DNA from: Solirubrobacterales bacterium | GTDB lineage: Bacteria; Actinomycetota; Thermoleophilia; Solirubrobacterales; 70-9 | Assembly (NCBI GenBank): GCA_016712175.1 | Contig: JADJRQ010000001.1 | Span: forward strand, 1,353,159 to 1,417,158 | Reading direction: 5' to 3' | DNA length: 64,000 nucleotides | Shown here: positions 43,132-56,600 of the stretch, piece by piece | Layout of the letters: every line of letters begins with the position of its first letter | How positions within the stretch are numbered: the stretch's first letter is position 1 | Notes under the pieces: model-generated | The model's database searches: none | The model's input: only the letters and a program-made list of their open reading frames with translations | What the model was told of the DNA's origin: nothing | Program-made: the position numbers and the translations under genes

Positions 43132-43842
43132 TTGGCGTCGCTGGTCTTTGTGGGTCTGGTCTTCTTCACGGCCTCTTCTGCCGTAGCATCGACACGTTTC
43201 CACTTCGTCGGCGAGTCGGTCAGGGGCCGGCCAATCCTCGCCAAGCGCCTTGGTGACCCCGAGGCTCCGTTCAAGGCCCTGGTCGTCGGTTCGATCCACG
43301 GCGATGAGGCTCAGGGCGTGCGGGTTGTCAGGCGCCTGAGGAAGTACGACCCGCGTGGTGCCAGGGGGGTCCAGTTCTGGACGATCAAGACAACCAACCC
43401 CGATGGACTCGCCCGGCGCACCCGAAAGAACGCCCGCGGGGTGGACCTCAACCGGAACTTCCCGCACCGCTTCGACCCGAAGCTGAATGGCGGCTACAAC
43501 TCCGGACCCAGGGCCGCTTCCGAGCCGGAGACCCGGGCCGTGATGCGGCTCTCGAAACGGGTCGATTTCGATCTCGCGATCTGGTACCACCAGCCCTGGG
43601 GGCTCACCCTGGCTCCCTGCAACCGTGACCGCCGCTGGGCGAAAATCTACGCCCGACTTTCCGGGCTCGACACCGACCGCGGCTGCGACCGCGGCTACTA
43701 CCCCGGAAGCGCGATCACCTGGCAGCACCATGAGTTCGGCACTACCGCCCTCGTGGTGGAGTTCGGAGCCGGCGTTCAATCGCGCGGAACGATCAGGCGT
43801 CACGCCAGGGCGGTAGTCCGCCTGGCAAAACGAATGCGCTGA
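43132..43842 (+). CDS. M14 family zinc carboxypeptidase, murein-peptide amidase-like
   Basis: A 236-residue secreted or membrane-anchored peptidase. The TTG start has GGAAGG at 43117-43122 and leads into a hydrophobic segment (ASLVFVGLVFFTASSAVAS). The zinc ligands are in VGSIHGDEAQG (HxxE) and the third His in IWYHQPWG. The catalytic Glu is in LVVEFGAG. DLNRNFPHRF is also typical. The short size and context resemble MpaA, which trims murein peptides. Two Cys (APCNRD, RGCDRG) may form a disulfide. Confidence 0.87.
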   Translation: MASLVFVGLVFFTASSAVASTRFHFVGESVRGRPILAKRLGDPEAPFKALVVGSIHGDEAQGVRVVRRLRKYDPRGARGVQFWTIKTTNPDGLARRTRKNARGVDLNRNFPHRFDPKLNGGYNSGPRAASEPETRAVMRLSKRVDFDLAIWYHQPWGLTLAPCNRDRRWAKIYARLSGLDTDRGCDRGYYPGSAITWQHHEFGTTALVVEFGAGVQSRGTIRRHARAVVRLAKRMR

Positions 43843-43863
43843 CCGGCCTGCGATCCTTCCATT

Positions 43864-44952
43864 ATGGCGACCGCTGAACCGAAGACCGGGCTCGTATACG
43901 ACCCGCGTTGCCTCGCACACGACAACGGCTCGATGGTCGTTGACGAGAAAGCCGGCGGCTGGATCGACGTGGCCCACGCCGAGAACGGGGATCGGATTCG
44001 GCGTTCATTCGAGGTGCTCGATGCTTCTGGCGTGACAACTCAACTAGTTCCGATCGAAAGCCGAATCGCCATCGGCCAGGAGCTCGATCTGGTTCACACC
44101 GATCCCCACACTGCTCGAATCAAAGAAGCCTGCGGCAAGGGCCAACTCCAGCGGGTCGGGCCCGAAGCGAGGGCGAACTCCCGCACCTGGGAGCCGGCGA
44201 TGATCGCTGCCGGCTCGGCGCTCGCCTGCGTCGACTACAGCGTCGGGAACGGCGCACCCTCCTACTCGCTGACCCGCCCGCCCGGGCACCACGCATCGGC
44301 CGATCAGGCGATGGGCTTTTGCCTCTTCAACAATGCGGGGCTGGCCGCTCGCCATGCCCAGAGGAGCCACGGCCTCCGACGCGTCGCAATCCTCGACTGG
44401 GATGTCCACCACGGCAACGGCACCCAGGACATCTTCTACGAAGACCCGGAGGTGCTCTTCATCTCGATCCACCAGGACCGGTTGTATCCGGTGGACATGG
44501 GCTCGGCCGAAGAGAGAGGGGCAGGCGATGGGGTGGGAGCGACCGTCAATATCCCGATGCCGGCCGGCAGCGGCGATGCCGGATACATCGCTGCCATCAA
44601 CGAAGTCGCGCTGCCGGCCCTCGAAGCGTTCGGACCCGACCTCCTGATCATCTCCAGCGGCCAGGACGCGGCGGCTTCGGACCCGCTCGGCCGGATGAGT
44701 GTGACCACCGAAGGATTTCGCGAGATGACCCGTCTCGTCTCGGACTTGGCAAGCCGGCTCTGTCACGGCCGGATCGTCGCCGTTCAGGAAGGCGGATACA
44801 GCCTCGACCACATGCCGTTCTGCGTGCTCGCGACGATCGAGGCTCTGGCCGGACTCGAGCCGAGCCTGGACCGTGACCCGATCGAGGTCGACGTTCCGCT
44901 GAAGATCCAGCCGGCCGAGATCAAGGCCATCCGGAACGCCCGGAAGCAATAG
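43864..44952 (+). CDS. Histone deacetylase-family (class II-like) deacetylase
   Basis: A 362-residue arginase/deacetylase-fold enzyme. Zinc-site and catalytic residues appear in RPPGHHAS (two His), DWDVHHGNGTQDIFY (Asp and His ligands), SSGQDAAASDPLGRM (Asp ligand replaced in context, with D in GQDA), and EGGYSLDHM (Tyr). Bacterial members deacetylate polyamines, acetoin-related compounds or small amides more often than proteins. It stands alone between an M14 peptidase and an SDR; no operon partner explains its substrate. Confidence 0.88.
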   Translation: MATAEPKTGLVYDPRCLAHDNGSMVVDEKAGGWIDVAHAENGDRIRRSFEVLDASGVTTQLVPIESRIAIGQELDLVHTDPHTARIKEACGKGQLQRVGPEARANSRTWEPAMIAAGSALACVDYSVGNGAPSYSLTRPPGHHASADQAMGFCLFNNAGLAARHAQRSHGLRRVAILDWDVHHGNGTQDIFYEDPEVLFISIHQDRLYPVDMGSAEERGAGDGVGATVNIPMPAGSGDAGYIAAINEVALPALEAFGPDLLIISSGQDAAASDPLGRMSVTTEGFREMTRLVSDLASRLCHGRIVAVQEGGYSLDHMPFCVLATIEALAGLEPSLDRDPIEVDVPLKIQPAEIKAIRNARKQ

Positions 44953-44965
44953 AAGACCGTCGTCG

Positions 44966-45781
44966 CTACTTCTCGCGATCGGCGGCGACGTCGCGGAAGA
45001 TCTGGTTGGCGCCGCTTCGTTCCATGAGGATCGACGACAGACCGGGGGAAAGGGCGCCCATCGCCAAGATCGGCCGGAGCGGACGGTTGTTCGAGATCAG
45101 CAAAGGCTTGTCCCCGGTGATCGCTTTGACCACCTTCGCCGAAACGTCTTCGATCGTGCTGGTGCCGAGCATCGGGTTCGACTTGTGCCCCTCGGCCTCC
45201 ATGCGGGTGTACATGCCGCCACCCTCAGTGAAACCGGGGCAAACGACCGAGAAGCCGACCGGATCCTTGTCGTAGGTCGCACGCAGCGACTCGTTGAACC
45301 GGACCAGGCCGCCCTTGGTGGCACTGTAGGGCTCGCTGCAGGCGACACTCGCGAGGCCGGCCACGGAAGCGATCTGGACGACGTGGCCCTTCCCCCGTTC
45401 GAGCATGCCGGGAATGACGGCGTGGGTCAGGAGCATCGGCGCCAGCAGGTTGAGGTCGACCATACGCTCGATGTCGGAGACTTCGAGCCGGTGGTAGGTG
45501 CCGCCAGTCTCGATGCCTGCATTGTTGACCAGCAGGTCGAGCGGACCCGCCTCGGCCTCGACCAGCGGGATCAGAGCCTTCGCCTCGTCCCGGCTTGAGA
45601 GGTCGGCCGTGATCACCAAGTGTACGGAGCCCGGCAGCGAATCCCGGAGTGCGTTGAGTGCGGCTTCGTCCCGGCCCGAGAGAACCAGGGCCACGCCCTG
45701 CCCGGCGAGACCGCGGGCCATTTCCTGACCAAGGCCACCGGCGGCACCCGTCAGAAGTCCTTTGATTCCTTGAAGCTGCAT
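44966..45781 (-). CDS. SDR family oxidoreductase
   Basis: A 271-residue classical SDR. The Rossmann motif is TGAAGGLGQE, NNAGIETGG follows, the catalytic Ser lies in VVQIASVAGL, and YSATK holds Tyr and Lys. The C-terminal 60 residues (GDKPLLISNNRPLRPILAM and following) resemble SDRs acting on lipids or steroid-like compounds. It converges with the deacetylase gene, so expression is independent. Substrate unknown. Confidence 0.9.
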   Translation of the reverse strand: MQLQGIKGLLTGAAGGLGQEMARGLAGQGVALVLSGRDEAALNALRDSLPGSVHLVITADLSSRDEAKALIPLVEAEAGPLDLLVNNAGIETGGTYHRLEVSDIERMVDLNLLAPMLLTHAVIPGMLERGKGHVVQIASVAGLASVACSEPYSATKGGLVRFNESLRATYDKDPVGFSVVCPGFTEGGGMYTRMEAEGHKSNPMLGTSTIEDVSAKVVKAITGDKPLLISNNRPLRPILAMGALSPGLSSILMERSGANQIFRDVAADREK

Positions 45782-45908
45782 CTGGCAATCCCCGATCAGT
45801 TTGCGTTGGTCCAGCGGTCCACGACAAACCCTATTCCGCTTCGAGGTTGCCAGGGGGTTAGAGATCCCGACTCTCCGACAGGGTCGGTGACGGGTAGGAT
45901 CGCCTTAG

Positions 45909-47209
45909 ATGTCCTGGCGCACAAAATGGAAGATCAGGGAGGCCCTGCGGAACAGCATCTGGATCGTTCCCGCCGTCTTTGTGGCTCTTGCCATCGTGCT
46001 GGGGATTGCGCTACCCGACCTCGACAAGAACACCAACGACTCGATCGGCCTCGCGTTCGGTGCCGCCGCCGCCCAGGGGATGCTCGGCGCGATGGCCGGC
46101 GGCATGATCACTTTCACCGGCTTTGTCTTCTCGATCCTGCTGCTTGCCGTCCAGTTCGGATCGAGCCAGTTCTCTCCCAGGATGCTGCGGCGGTTCCTGC
46201 GAGACCCCACGACCAAGGTCTCGCTCGGCATGTTCATGGCCACCTTCATCTACGCCCTGTTTGTCCTCAGAGCGATCCAGCCAGCAAACAACGATCAGTT
46301 CATTCCGGACTTCTCGGTCATGATCTCGATCCTCTTGCTGCTGGCCAGCATGGTGATGTTCCTCCGGTTGATCAGCCGGACGACCCAGGGCCTCCGGGTT
46401 GCGTCCGTGCTTCAGGACCTCGGCCGCGACGGGGTGCGCGAGCTCGAGCGGTGCTACCCCGAGCTGTTTTCGGCGGACGGCGACGCGGTCCCGAGGGGGA
46501 TCGACCAGTCCGGCCCAGTCACGGAGATCCTCTTTGGTGAAGCCGAAGAACCAGGGATCCTCCAGAGCGCCGATTTTGAGGGACTCGCCACCCTCGCCCG
46601 TGATGCGGAGGTGGTGCTCGAAATGGTCCCGCCGATCGGTGATCACCTGATTCCAGGCGACACGCTGTTCCGGATCCACGGCGAGGCGTCCGGGATCAGC
46701 GAGAAGATCCTCCACGAGTCGATCGCGATCGCCGACGAACGTACGATGAGTCAGGACCCGGCCTTCATCTTTCGCCTGCTGGCCGACATCTCTGGGAAGG
46801 CCCTTTCACCAAGGTCAACGATCCAACTACATCGGTCCAAGCTCTGGACCAGATCGAGCGCCTGTTGCGGCTGCTCGGCGCCCGAAACCTCAACCGGGGT
46901 TTCGTATTCGATGCCGATTCCCAGATTCGGGTGATCTTCCCGTCCCCGGCCTGGGAGGACTTCCTCAGCATCGCGCTCGACGAGACCCGCCTCTTCGGCG
47001 AAGGTTCGATCCAGATCTCACGCCGGTTGCGCTCCCTGCTCGACGACCTGCTCGAGAGGGTACCGGCCGAACGGCGGGCACCGGTCGAGGCCCAGCTGGC
47101 CCTGGTCGAGGCCAGCGTGAGGCGAACATCGAGCGAAGGCGCCGAGCAGGTCCTTGCCGGCACCGGCGATCGCCAGGGAGTCGGCACCCCCCGCCTTTCG
47201 CCTGACTGA
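45909..47209 (+). pseudogene. DUF2254 family membrane protein, frameshifted
   Basis: A predicted inner-membrane protein with four helices in the first 160 residues (IWIVPAVFVALAIVLGIAL; ITFTGFVFSILLLAV; MFMATFIYALFVL; ISILLLLASMVMFL). A soluble domain follows. The first part reads to FIFRLLADISGKALSP. Near 46809-46812 a base is missing, and the frame resumes as KVNDPTTSVQALDQIERLLRLLG, a well-conserved DUF2254 block. It ends VRRTSSEGAEQVLAGTGD. Restored length is 433 residues. Function of the family is unknown. Confidence 0.85.
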
Positions 47210-47233
47210 AGGTCCCTCCGCTAATTTGGTGTA

Positions 47234-50050
47234 ATGGAGTCACGCTCTTTCGGTAGGGAAAGAACCGCGGTGTTCGTCTTGTTGGGCGCGCTGACCGCGA
47301 TCCTGATAGCGACAGGGTTGAGTGAACAGACCCGGGCAGCAGCCTCCGGACCGGCCCATCTCGATCTCAAGCGGTCCTTCAGCGAGCGGGCCGCCGACCT
47401 GGTGTCGAGGATGACCCTGACCGAGAAAGCTGCCCAGCTCTCAACTACCAACGCTCCGGCGATCAAGAGGCTCGGGATACAGTCCTACTCGTACTGGAAC
47501 GAGTCGCAGCACGGCGTCTATTTTCTCGGGGTGATGACAACGTAACCGGTGAGCCGCGCTGGTTCCACCGTGCCGAAGCACCGAGTTTTCCGACCAATTT
47601 GTCGGCCAGCCTCACCTGGAACCCCCGGTTGATCCACCGCGAGGCGAGTGCCATCGGCGACGAGGTACGCGGCTTCAACGACCCGTCACGCTTCGGCACG
47701 GACGACAACAATCTCGGTGACTCAGCCACCAACTACGGCTCGCTGTTCCACTTCAATCCGACGGTCAACCTCCAGCGCGACCCGCGGTGGGGACGGACTG
47801 ACGAGGCTTTCGGCGAAGACCCCTTCCTCGTCTCAAGCCTCGCTGGTGCGTACGTTCGCGGATTTCAAGGTTCAGCTGCGCGGCAAATCGCGGACCAGAT
47901 ATCTGAAGGCCGTTTCCACGCTCAAGCACTACGCGCTCAACAACGTCGAGAAGAACCGCACCTCGATCTCTTCGAACACCGACGAGGCCACGATCCGCGA
48001 CTACTACACGGCGCAGTTCCGTCGGCTGATCGAACGTTTCGGCGCGACCGGATTGATGTCCGCCTACAACGCGGTAAACGGCACCCCGGCAGTCGCTGAC
48101 TCGTTTCTGCTGAACAATCTGGCGCGGCGCTCGTGGGGTTTCAACGGTTACGTGACGTCAGATTGCGGAGCTGTCGCCACCACCTACCGACTGCCGGGGG
48201 AGGCCTTCGGCCCCGGGGGACCGGTCGAGCTCTCCGGCCACGACTGGGCGCCACCAGGCTGGAGCAGCGACCACGGTGGTGGCGCAGCGTCGACCTGGAC
48301 CCGCAAGGCGGATGGTGCCGAGGTGAGCGGTCCGGCCGGTGGAGAGGCATTCTCGTTGCGGGCCGGAACCGCCCTGAATTGCTCGGGTGCCGGGATCGGC
48401 AATCAGGGCTTTCGCTCATGGTTCGGTCAGGAGAACGAAGCCGGTCTGATCGAAGAAGCAATCCGGGCCAGGATCCTCGGCCAGGGTGTGATCGACCGGG
48501 CGCTACAGAGGGTCTTCACCCTGCGCATGCGGACCGGCGAGTTCGATCCCCGTTCCCGGGTCGGCTTCTCGCGCATCCGCGGCCGGGTGATCGACAGCGG
48601 CGACCACCGCAGGCTGACCGGACAGGTCGCCCGGCGGTCGCTGGTCCTGTTGCGGAACAAACGGTTCGGCAGTCGAAAACGTCGGCTACTGCCGGTCGAT
48701 CCGGCGGAGGTCAGGAAAATCGTTGTGCTGGGCGATCTCGCGGGACGCGTGGTGCTTGGCGGATATTCGGGCAAGCCGACCGAAGAAATCGATGTACGCG
48801 ACGGTGAGTCGTATCTCGCTCGGACCAGCCCACAGGCGGAAGTCGTCTTCGACGATGCCGGAACTTCAACTACCGCAACCGGTCCCGCGGTGATCGGCGA
48901 AGGCACGCGATCCGCGATCCGTGAGGCCGACTTCGTGCTCATGATGGTCGGAACCGACGAGAAGTCAAGCAACGAAGGCAGCGACCGGGCAAGCCTCGCC
49001 ATGCCGGGCAACTACAGCTCGATGATCCGTCAGGTAAACGACATCGGCAATCGGAACAGGGCGCTCTATGTCCAGAGCGCCGGGCCTGTATCGCTGGGGG
49101 CCGCGGGCGAGCGTGTGCCCGCTGTCCTGTTCAGCGGACCGAACGGTCAGCGACAGGGCAGTGCGCTTGCCTCCGTGCTATTCGGCGGTTCCGAACCCTC
49201 GGGACGTTTGAGTTTTACCTGGTACCGAAACGACTCCCAGCTGCCGCCGATCAGCGACTACGACCTGACCCCGGAGAAGACAAAAGGTCTCGGCCGGACC
49301 TATCAGTACTTCACCGGCAAGCCGCGCTTTCCCTTCGGACACGGGTTGAGTTACACAAAATTCCGCTATTCGAAGGCGAAGCTCCCGCGACGCGCTCGCG
49401 CCTCGGGCCGGATCCCGGCGGGAATCACTGTCACCAACACCGGACGGCGGGCCGGGTCCACCGTGCTCCAGATCTACGCTGCGATTCACGCGCGCCGCGG
49501 GGGACGGCGACTGCCGGTCCGGCGCCTGATCGGTTTCGCCCGGTCAGGTGTTCTCAAGCCGGGAAGGTCACGCCGCCTCAACTGGCGGATCCCGGTCGAG
49601 CGGCTGCGGCTTTTCGACCCCAAGTCGGACCGTGATGTGGTCTATCAGGGCCGGTACCGGTTGACGATCGGGACCTCTTCCGCGAGGACTGTGGCCGGAC
49701 GACGCGTGAAGATTGCAGGCCGCCTGCCCCGGAAGATCGAGCACGTGACGGTGGAGGCGCCGCGGATGGTCCTCAACCGCGGCCAGAAACTGAACCTCAA
49801 AGGCCGAAACTTCTGGCTCTCTGGTCCCGGCCAGGGCCGGGGTCACGCGGCCAACCGGATCATCGCCGCCGCGCGCGACGATCAGTCCTTCGTCAACCTG
49901 CGTCGCAGGCGGGTCAACTATTCGAGCAATCGTCCCGGAGTTCTCCGAGTGGGGAGGGGCGGAGTCGTGACCGGGGTCAGGCGGGGAACAGGCACGATCA
50001 CCGTGTCCGTCGGCGGAACCAAGGGCCGCGCTTCGTTCGTGGTTCGCTGA
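47234..50050 (+). pseudogene. Secreted GH3 beta-glucosidase/xylosidase-like enzyme, two frameshifts
   Basis: A glycoside hydrolase family 3 enzyme with a signal peptide (TAVFVLLGALTAILIATGL). The N-terminal barrel has ERAADLVSRMTLTEKAAQL, then a -1 shift at 47528-47531 (GGGG for expected five G). It continues RWFHRAEAPSFPTNL and NPTVNLQRDPRWGR, then a +1 shift near 47878-47884, after which YLKAVSTLKHYALNN follows. The nucleophile Asp is in YVTSDCGAV (GAT 48161). The C-terminal domain includes FPFGHGLSYTKF, a fibronectin-III-like domain, and a final Big2-like segment (NRPGVLRVGRGGVVTGVRRG). The shifts compensate; restored length is 938 residues. Confidence 0.85.
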
Positions 50051-50101
50051 ACTCAGCGGACCGCCATTGCGGAAATCGCGTCATTCGGCGAGACTCGGAC
50101 A

Positions 50102-50377
50102 ATGACTGACATCGCTTTCGACGATTCAATCCAGGGCCAGACAATTCTCACCTTTGATGGTCTGGTGGTCGAGCTGTTCACCGAGCGATTCGGCAGTGTG
50201 GCGCGTCTGATTGTCGGACTCCTCCGGGTGGAGGTCGGCAACGTGGACAGACGAGGCAACCAGAGCGTGACGATGGTTCCCGGGAACAAAGGCGGCGGTT
50301 TCACCCTCACCGTGCCGGCGGCGGCCTGGCCGCAGGTTCAGCCGGTCGTCGAAGAGATCAGGTCGGCGGCGGGCTGA
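50102..50377 (+). CDS. Hypothetical 91-residue protein
   Basis: A short soluble-looking protein with predicted strands (ILTFDGLVVELFTE; SVTMVPGNKGGGFTLTV) and a final helix (AAWPQVQPVVEEIRSA). This layout is compatible with a small PH-like or ligand-binding barrel, but no family was recognised. It lies between the GH3 gene and the converging metH gene. The codon pattern looks normal for the genome. Confidence 0.6.
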   Translation: MTDIAFDDSIQGQTILTFDGLVVELFTERFGSVARLIVGLLRVEVGNVDRRGNQSVTMVPGNKGGGFTLTVPAAAWPQVQPVVEEIRSAAG

Positions 50378-50423
50378 GGGTCCGTGGACTGGTGCCCGGT
50401 CGAATTGCGAGGCCGGTTGAAGA

Positions 50424-54012
<3,589 letters not shown>

Positions 54013-54076
54013 CCCGACAGGGTATCGAGAGCGCGAGAGCGGTTGTGTGAGCCTCGTGCGGGGTATGTTTTGCCGC

Positions 54077-54592
54077 ATGGCTTCTTACGTTGCACTTCTG
54101 AGGGCGGTGAACGTCGGCGGGACCGGCAAGCTGCCGATGACCGAGCTTCGGGCGATGTGCGAGGAGGCGGGATTCGAGTCCGTATCGACCTACATCGCCA
54201 GCGGGAACGTGGTCTTCAAATCGAGCGACTCCGAAGACAGGGTCAAGTCGATCATCGAGCAGCGGCTCGAGGACTACGCCGGCAAAAAGGTCGACGTCTA
54301 CGTGCGCACCGTCCGGGAGATGAAGGACCTGGTCGAAGTCAATCCCTACGCGGACGAGCCGGGCAACAAGACCGCCGTGATCTTCCTCGACCAGAAGCCG
54401 CCGACCGACCTCGATGTCATCGCTTCGGGCGTGAAGGACGAGAAGTTCCAGGGGGCCGACCGCGAGATCTTCGTCTCGTATCCGGACGGCCTCGGCACCA
54501 CGAAACTCACCTTCGACACGAAGGTCATCCACGGCACGACCCGCAACATGAACACGGTCACGAAACTGGCCGAAATGGCCGCCGGGCTCTAG
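54077..54592 (+). CDS. DUF1697 family protein
   Basis: A 171-residue protein. It opens with YVALLRAVNVGGTGKLPM and SVSTYIASGNVVFKS, the family signature. DIDVIASG-like and IFVSYPDGLGTTKLTF follow. The start at 54077 sits close to the divergent metH start (54012), so the two share a 64-base promoter region. Family function is unknown; structural work places it in a ferredoxin-like fold, with no catalytic role assigned. Confidence 0.9.
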   Translation: MASYVALLRAVNVGGTGKLPMTELRAMCEEAGFESVSTYIASGNVVFKSSDSEDRVKSIIEQRLEDYAGKKVDVYVRTVREMKDLVEVNPYADEPGNKTAVIFLDQKPPTDLDVIASGVKDEKFQGADREIFVSYPDGLGTTKLTFDTKVIHGTTRNMNTVTKLAEMAAGL

Positions 54593-54604
54593 AAAACTCT
54601 TCGG

Positions 54605-54690
54605 CTACTTCCCTCGGGCCTTTTTCAGCTTCTTCCACTTGCTGAAGTTGCCGGCGTAGTCCCGGGCCCGGATGAACTCTTGTCCGAATG
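54605..54690 (-). pseudogene. Possible remnant of a secreted beta-sandwich protein gene
   Basis: Reading the minus strand to a TAG at 54605-54607 gives FIRARDYAGNFSKWKKLKK before ARGK. The 'RARDxAGN' pattern is the end of fibronectin-like extracellular domains, and the basic end matches tails of other secreted proteins here. The frame has no start codon and stops upstream near 54783. The rest of this 270-base gap (54593-54865) shows only a ribosome-binding site (GAGAGG) ahead of 54866. Confidence 0.3.
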
Positions 54691-54865
54691 CGGCCGGTAA
54701 TCTCTTTATCCATGGCGATTCGCGTCCTGCCTCTCTCGCGGTTTCAGGCCTAAAGCGCCCCGCGCGGTGCCGGGCAGGTTATGGTGGGTGTAGAGAACGG
54801 GGCTCAACGGGCATTCCCGAAGTTCGAACAGCGGAAACCCAACGCCTCACAATGAGAGGTTTCAA

Positions 54866-55708
54866 ATGAATATCGTGGGTTTCAAGCGCCTGACGGGCCT
54901 ATTGCTCGCTGCGCTGATTGCAGGTGCGTCCATCTGGGGCGTCACCGCGGCGATGAGCAACCATCACGGCAAGATCAAACCGGTTCTGCGATCGGACGGT
55001 GGCGCGAGGACTCTCGCCAAATCCGTATTCCAAGGACACCGCAAATACTTTGCCAACTCGAATTTCGTGACCACGCCACCCGGAAACCACCCGATGGCAG
55101 TTTCGACGGACCACATGGCAGGGTTTCCCACGCGCGGCAAATCGTTCGCGATCATGACCAACGGATGTCCAAGGCTGGCCAGTCGCCCGAACAATTCACG
55201 CAGCACCGGTTGCAGCGACTCGGGACTGAAGATTCGCGGTGCGCGGGATGTCAGCATCTGGAAGATCAAGTTCCGGGTACCAAAGGGCAGGACCTGTCTT
55301 TCCTTCAAGTTCAAGTTCCTTTCGGACGAGTTTCCGGAGTTCGTCGACTCGGACTACAACGACGCGTTCATCGCGGAGGCCACTCGGGCACCGCGCTGGG
55401 ACGCCGGCTCGAAGACCGACCCGAAGCTCCTGGCTCGCCATAACTTTGCTTCGACGCGCAAAGGCAAGCTGATCAGCGTCAACGGGGCGGGACGCACCCG
55501 GATGTTCAAGAGGGCGGCTTATGGCACCACGTACGACGGTGCGACGAGGATGCTGCGGGCTTCGACTCGAGTCAAGCCGGGCAAGCGCCTGTTGTACCTG
55601 TCGATCTTCGATCAGGGTGACCGGCAGTACGATTCGGCGGTCTTCATCGACCAGATGAGGCTGAAGAAGACCAACAATTGCAAGTCGGGAGTCGCCAAGA
55701 CCAAATAG
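54866..55708 (+). CDS. Secreted choice-of-anchor L-type domain protein
   Basis: A 280-residue exported protein. The signal peptide is LTGLLLAALIAGASIWGV after a short basic start. The central FKFKFLSDEFPEFVDSDYND matches the choice-of-anchor domain pattern (acidic EFPEFV followed by SDYND), probably calcium-binding. The end repeats basic beta-rich sequence. Cys pairs occur at CPRL/GCSD and CLSF/NCKS. The likely role is a cell-surface or matrix protein. A palindrome at 55734-55761 follows. Confidence 0.8.
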   Translation: MNIVGFKRLTGLLLAALIAGASIWGVTAAMSNHHGKIKPVLRSDGGARTLAKSVFQGHRKYFANSNFVTTPPGNHPMAVSTDHMAGFPTRGKSFAIMTNGCPRLASRPNNSRSTGCSDSGLKIRGARDVSIWKIKFRVPKGRTCLSFKFKFLSDEFPEFVDSDYNDAFIAEATRAPRWDAGSKTDPKLLARHNFASTRKGKLISVNGAGRTRMFKRAAYGTTYDGATRMLRASTRVKPGKRLLYLSIFDQGDRQYDSAVFIDQMRLKKTNNCKSGVAKTK

Positions 55709-55733
55709 TTCCTTTCGACTGAACGAACGGTAG

Positions 55734-55761
55734 ACGGCGTCGCCCGATCGGGCGACGCCGT
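55734..55761. terminator. Perfect 28-base palindrome
   Basis: ACGGCGTCGCCCGA followed directly by its complement TCGGGCGACGCCGT. It lies between convergent genes (54866 gene and the FhuF-like gene) and likely terminates both, but has no T-run. Confidence 0.7.
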
Positions 55762-55779
55762 TCCCCGTAGAGAGCTGGC

Positions 55780-56549
55780 TCAGGCGTGCCGGGCGAGGGG
55801 GCAAGCCCGGCAGAGGCCCCCCCGGGGGCGCGATAAGCGAGACAGCAGGTGACCCGCAGGTGGTACTGCTCGCCGGTTTCGTCTTCGTCCCGCTCGACCG
55901 GAATCGACAGCGGCCCGTCCTTCGCCATCAGGTACCCGGTCAGTTTCAATGCGAACTCACGCTGGTCGAAAGCCCTGCCGGACCAGACCAGGGACTGCGC
56001 GATACGGTCGGCAGCGGCGAGCCAGAGGGTCTTCTCCGGGCGGAAGCCGTGGCGGTCGATCCAGACGATCACCGGGCCGAGCAGTTCAGTCATCCTCACG
56101 TACATCTGGTCCGCAAGCGCCTGCCAGTCCTCGAATGCCATCGCTCCACCCTTGACCGCCTTCTTGTCCGAATCGAGCACGCTCATTGCTCCCGACTTGA
56201 CGGCAGTCGCCGCGGCCAGGCCTTTCTGCGAGGCGATCATCAGGTTGGCCGGGGCCAGGTCCGGCAGTCGCCGGTGGCAGACCATGAAAGAGCCGGCGAG
56301 GTCGCCGATCGCCCGGGCCCAGTTCTCCAGCATCCACTCGGCGCAGATGTGGTCGGCCGGCCTTTCGGTCAGACCGGAGACACGTGCGAACAACGCAGTC
56401 TTCAGGTCATCGGACTTGAGGAGTTCTTCGACGTCAATCCAGCCCGGCCGGGTCTCGTCCAGTCGCAGGACGTGGATCCCGTAACCGTCGGCGGTGGCTG
56501 AGTCGATACTGCTGAGCGTCGAGTCGATGGCGTCACTTCGCGGGGACAA
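55780..56549 (-). pseudogene. FhuF-like (2Fe-2S) siderophore-iron reductase, frameshift in a G/C tract
   Basis: A ferric-siderophore reductase-like protein of about 255 residues. The body reads HICAEWMLENWARAIGDLAG and LIASQKGLAAATAVKSGAMS. The C-terminus should carry the FhuF cluster Cys-Cys...Cys-x2-Cys. The first pair is present (RVTCCLAYRAPGG), but the frame then slips in a C5G7 tract (forward strand 55817-55828). Removing two G or adding one restores LCRACPLARHA and the stop at 55780, completing the cluster. The TTG at 56549 is the only plausible start. It follows the aldehyde dehydrogenase gene on the same strand. Confidence 0.8.
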
Positions 56550-56600
56550 TGTCGCTTCAGACTGGTCGTTCAGTCCCGGAGTTCATTCAGGCCAGTGCGG

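Noticed and set aside
54013..54076. Cobalamin or SAM riboswitch upstream of metH
   Set aside because: Only 64 bases separate the metH and DUF1697 starts, too short for such riboswitches, and no B12-box was seen.
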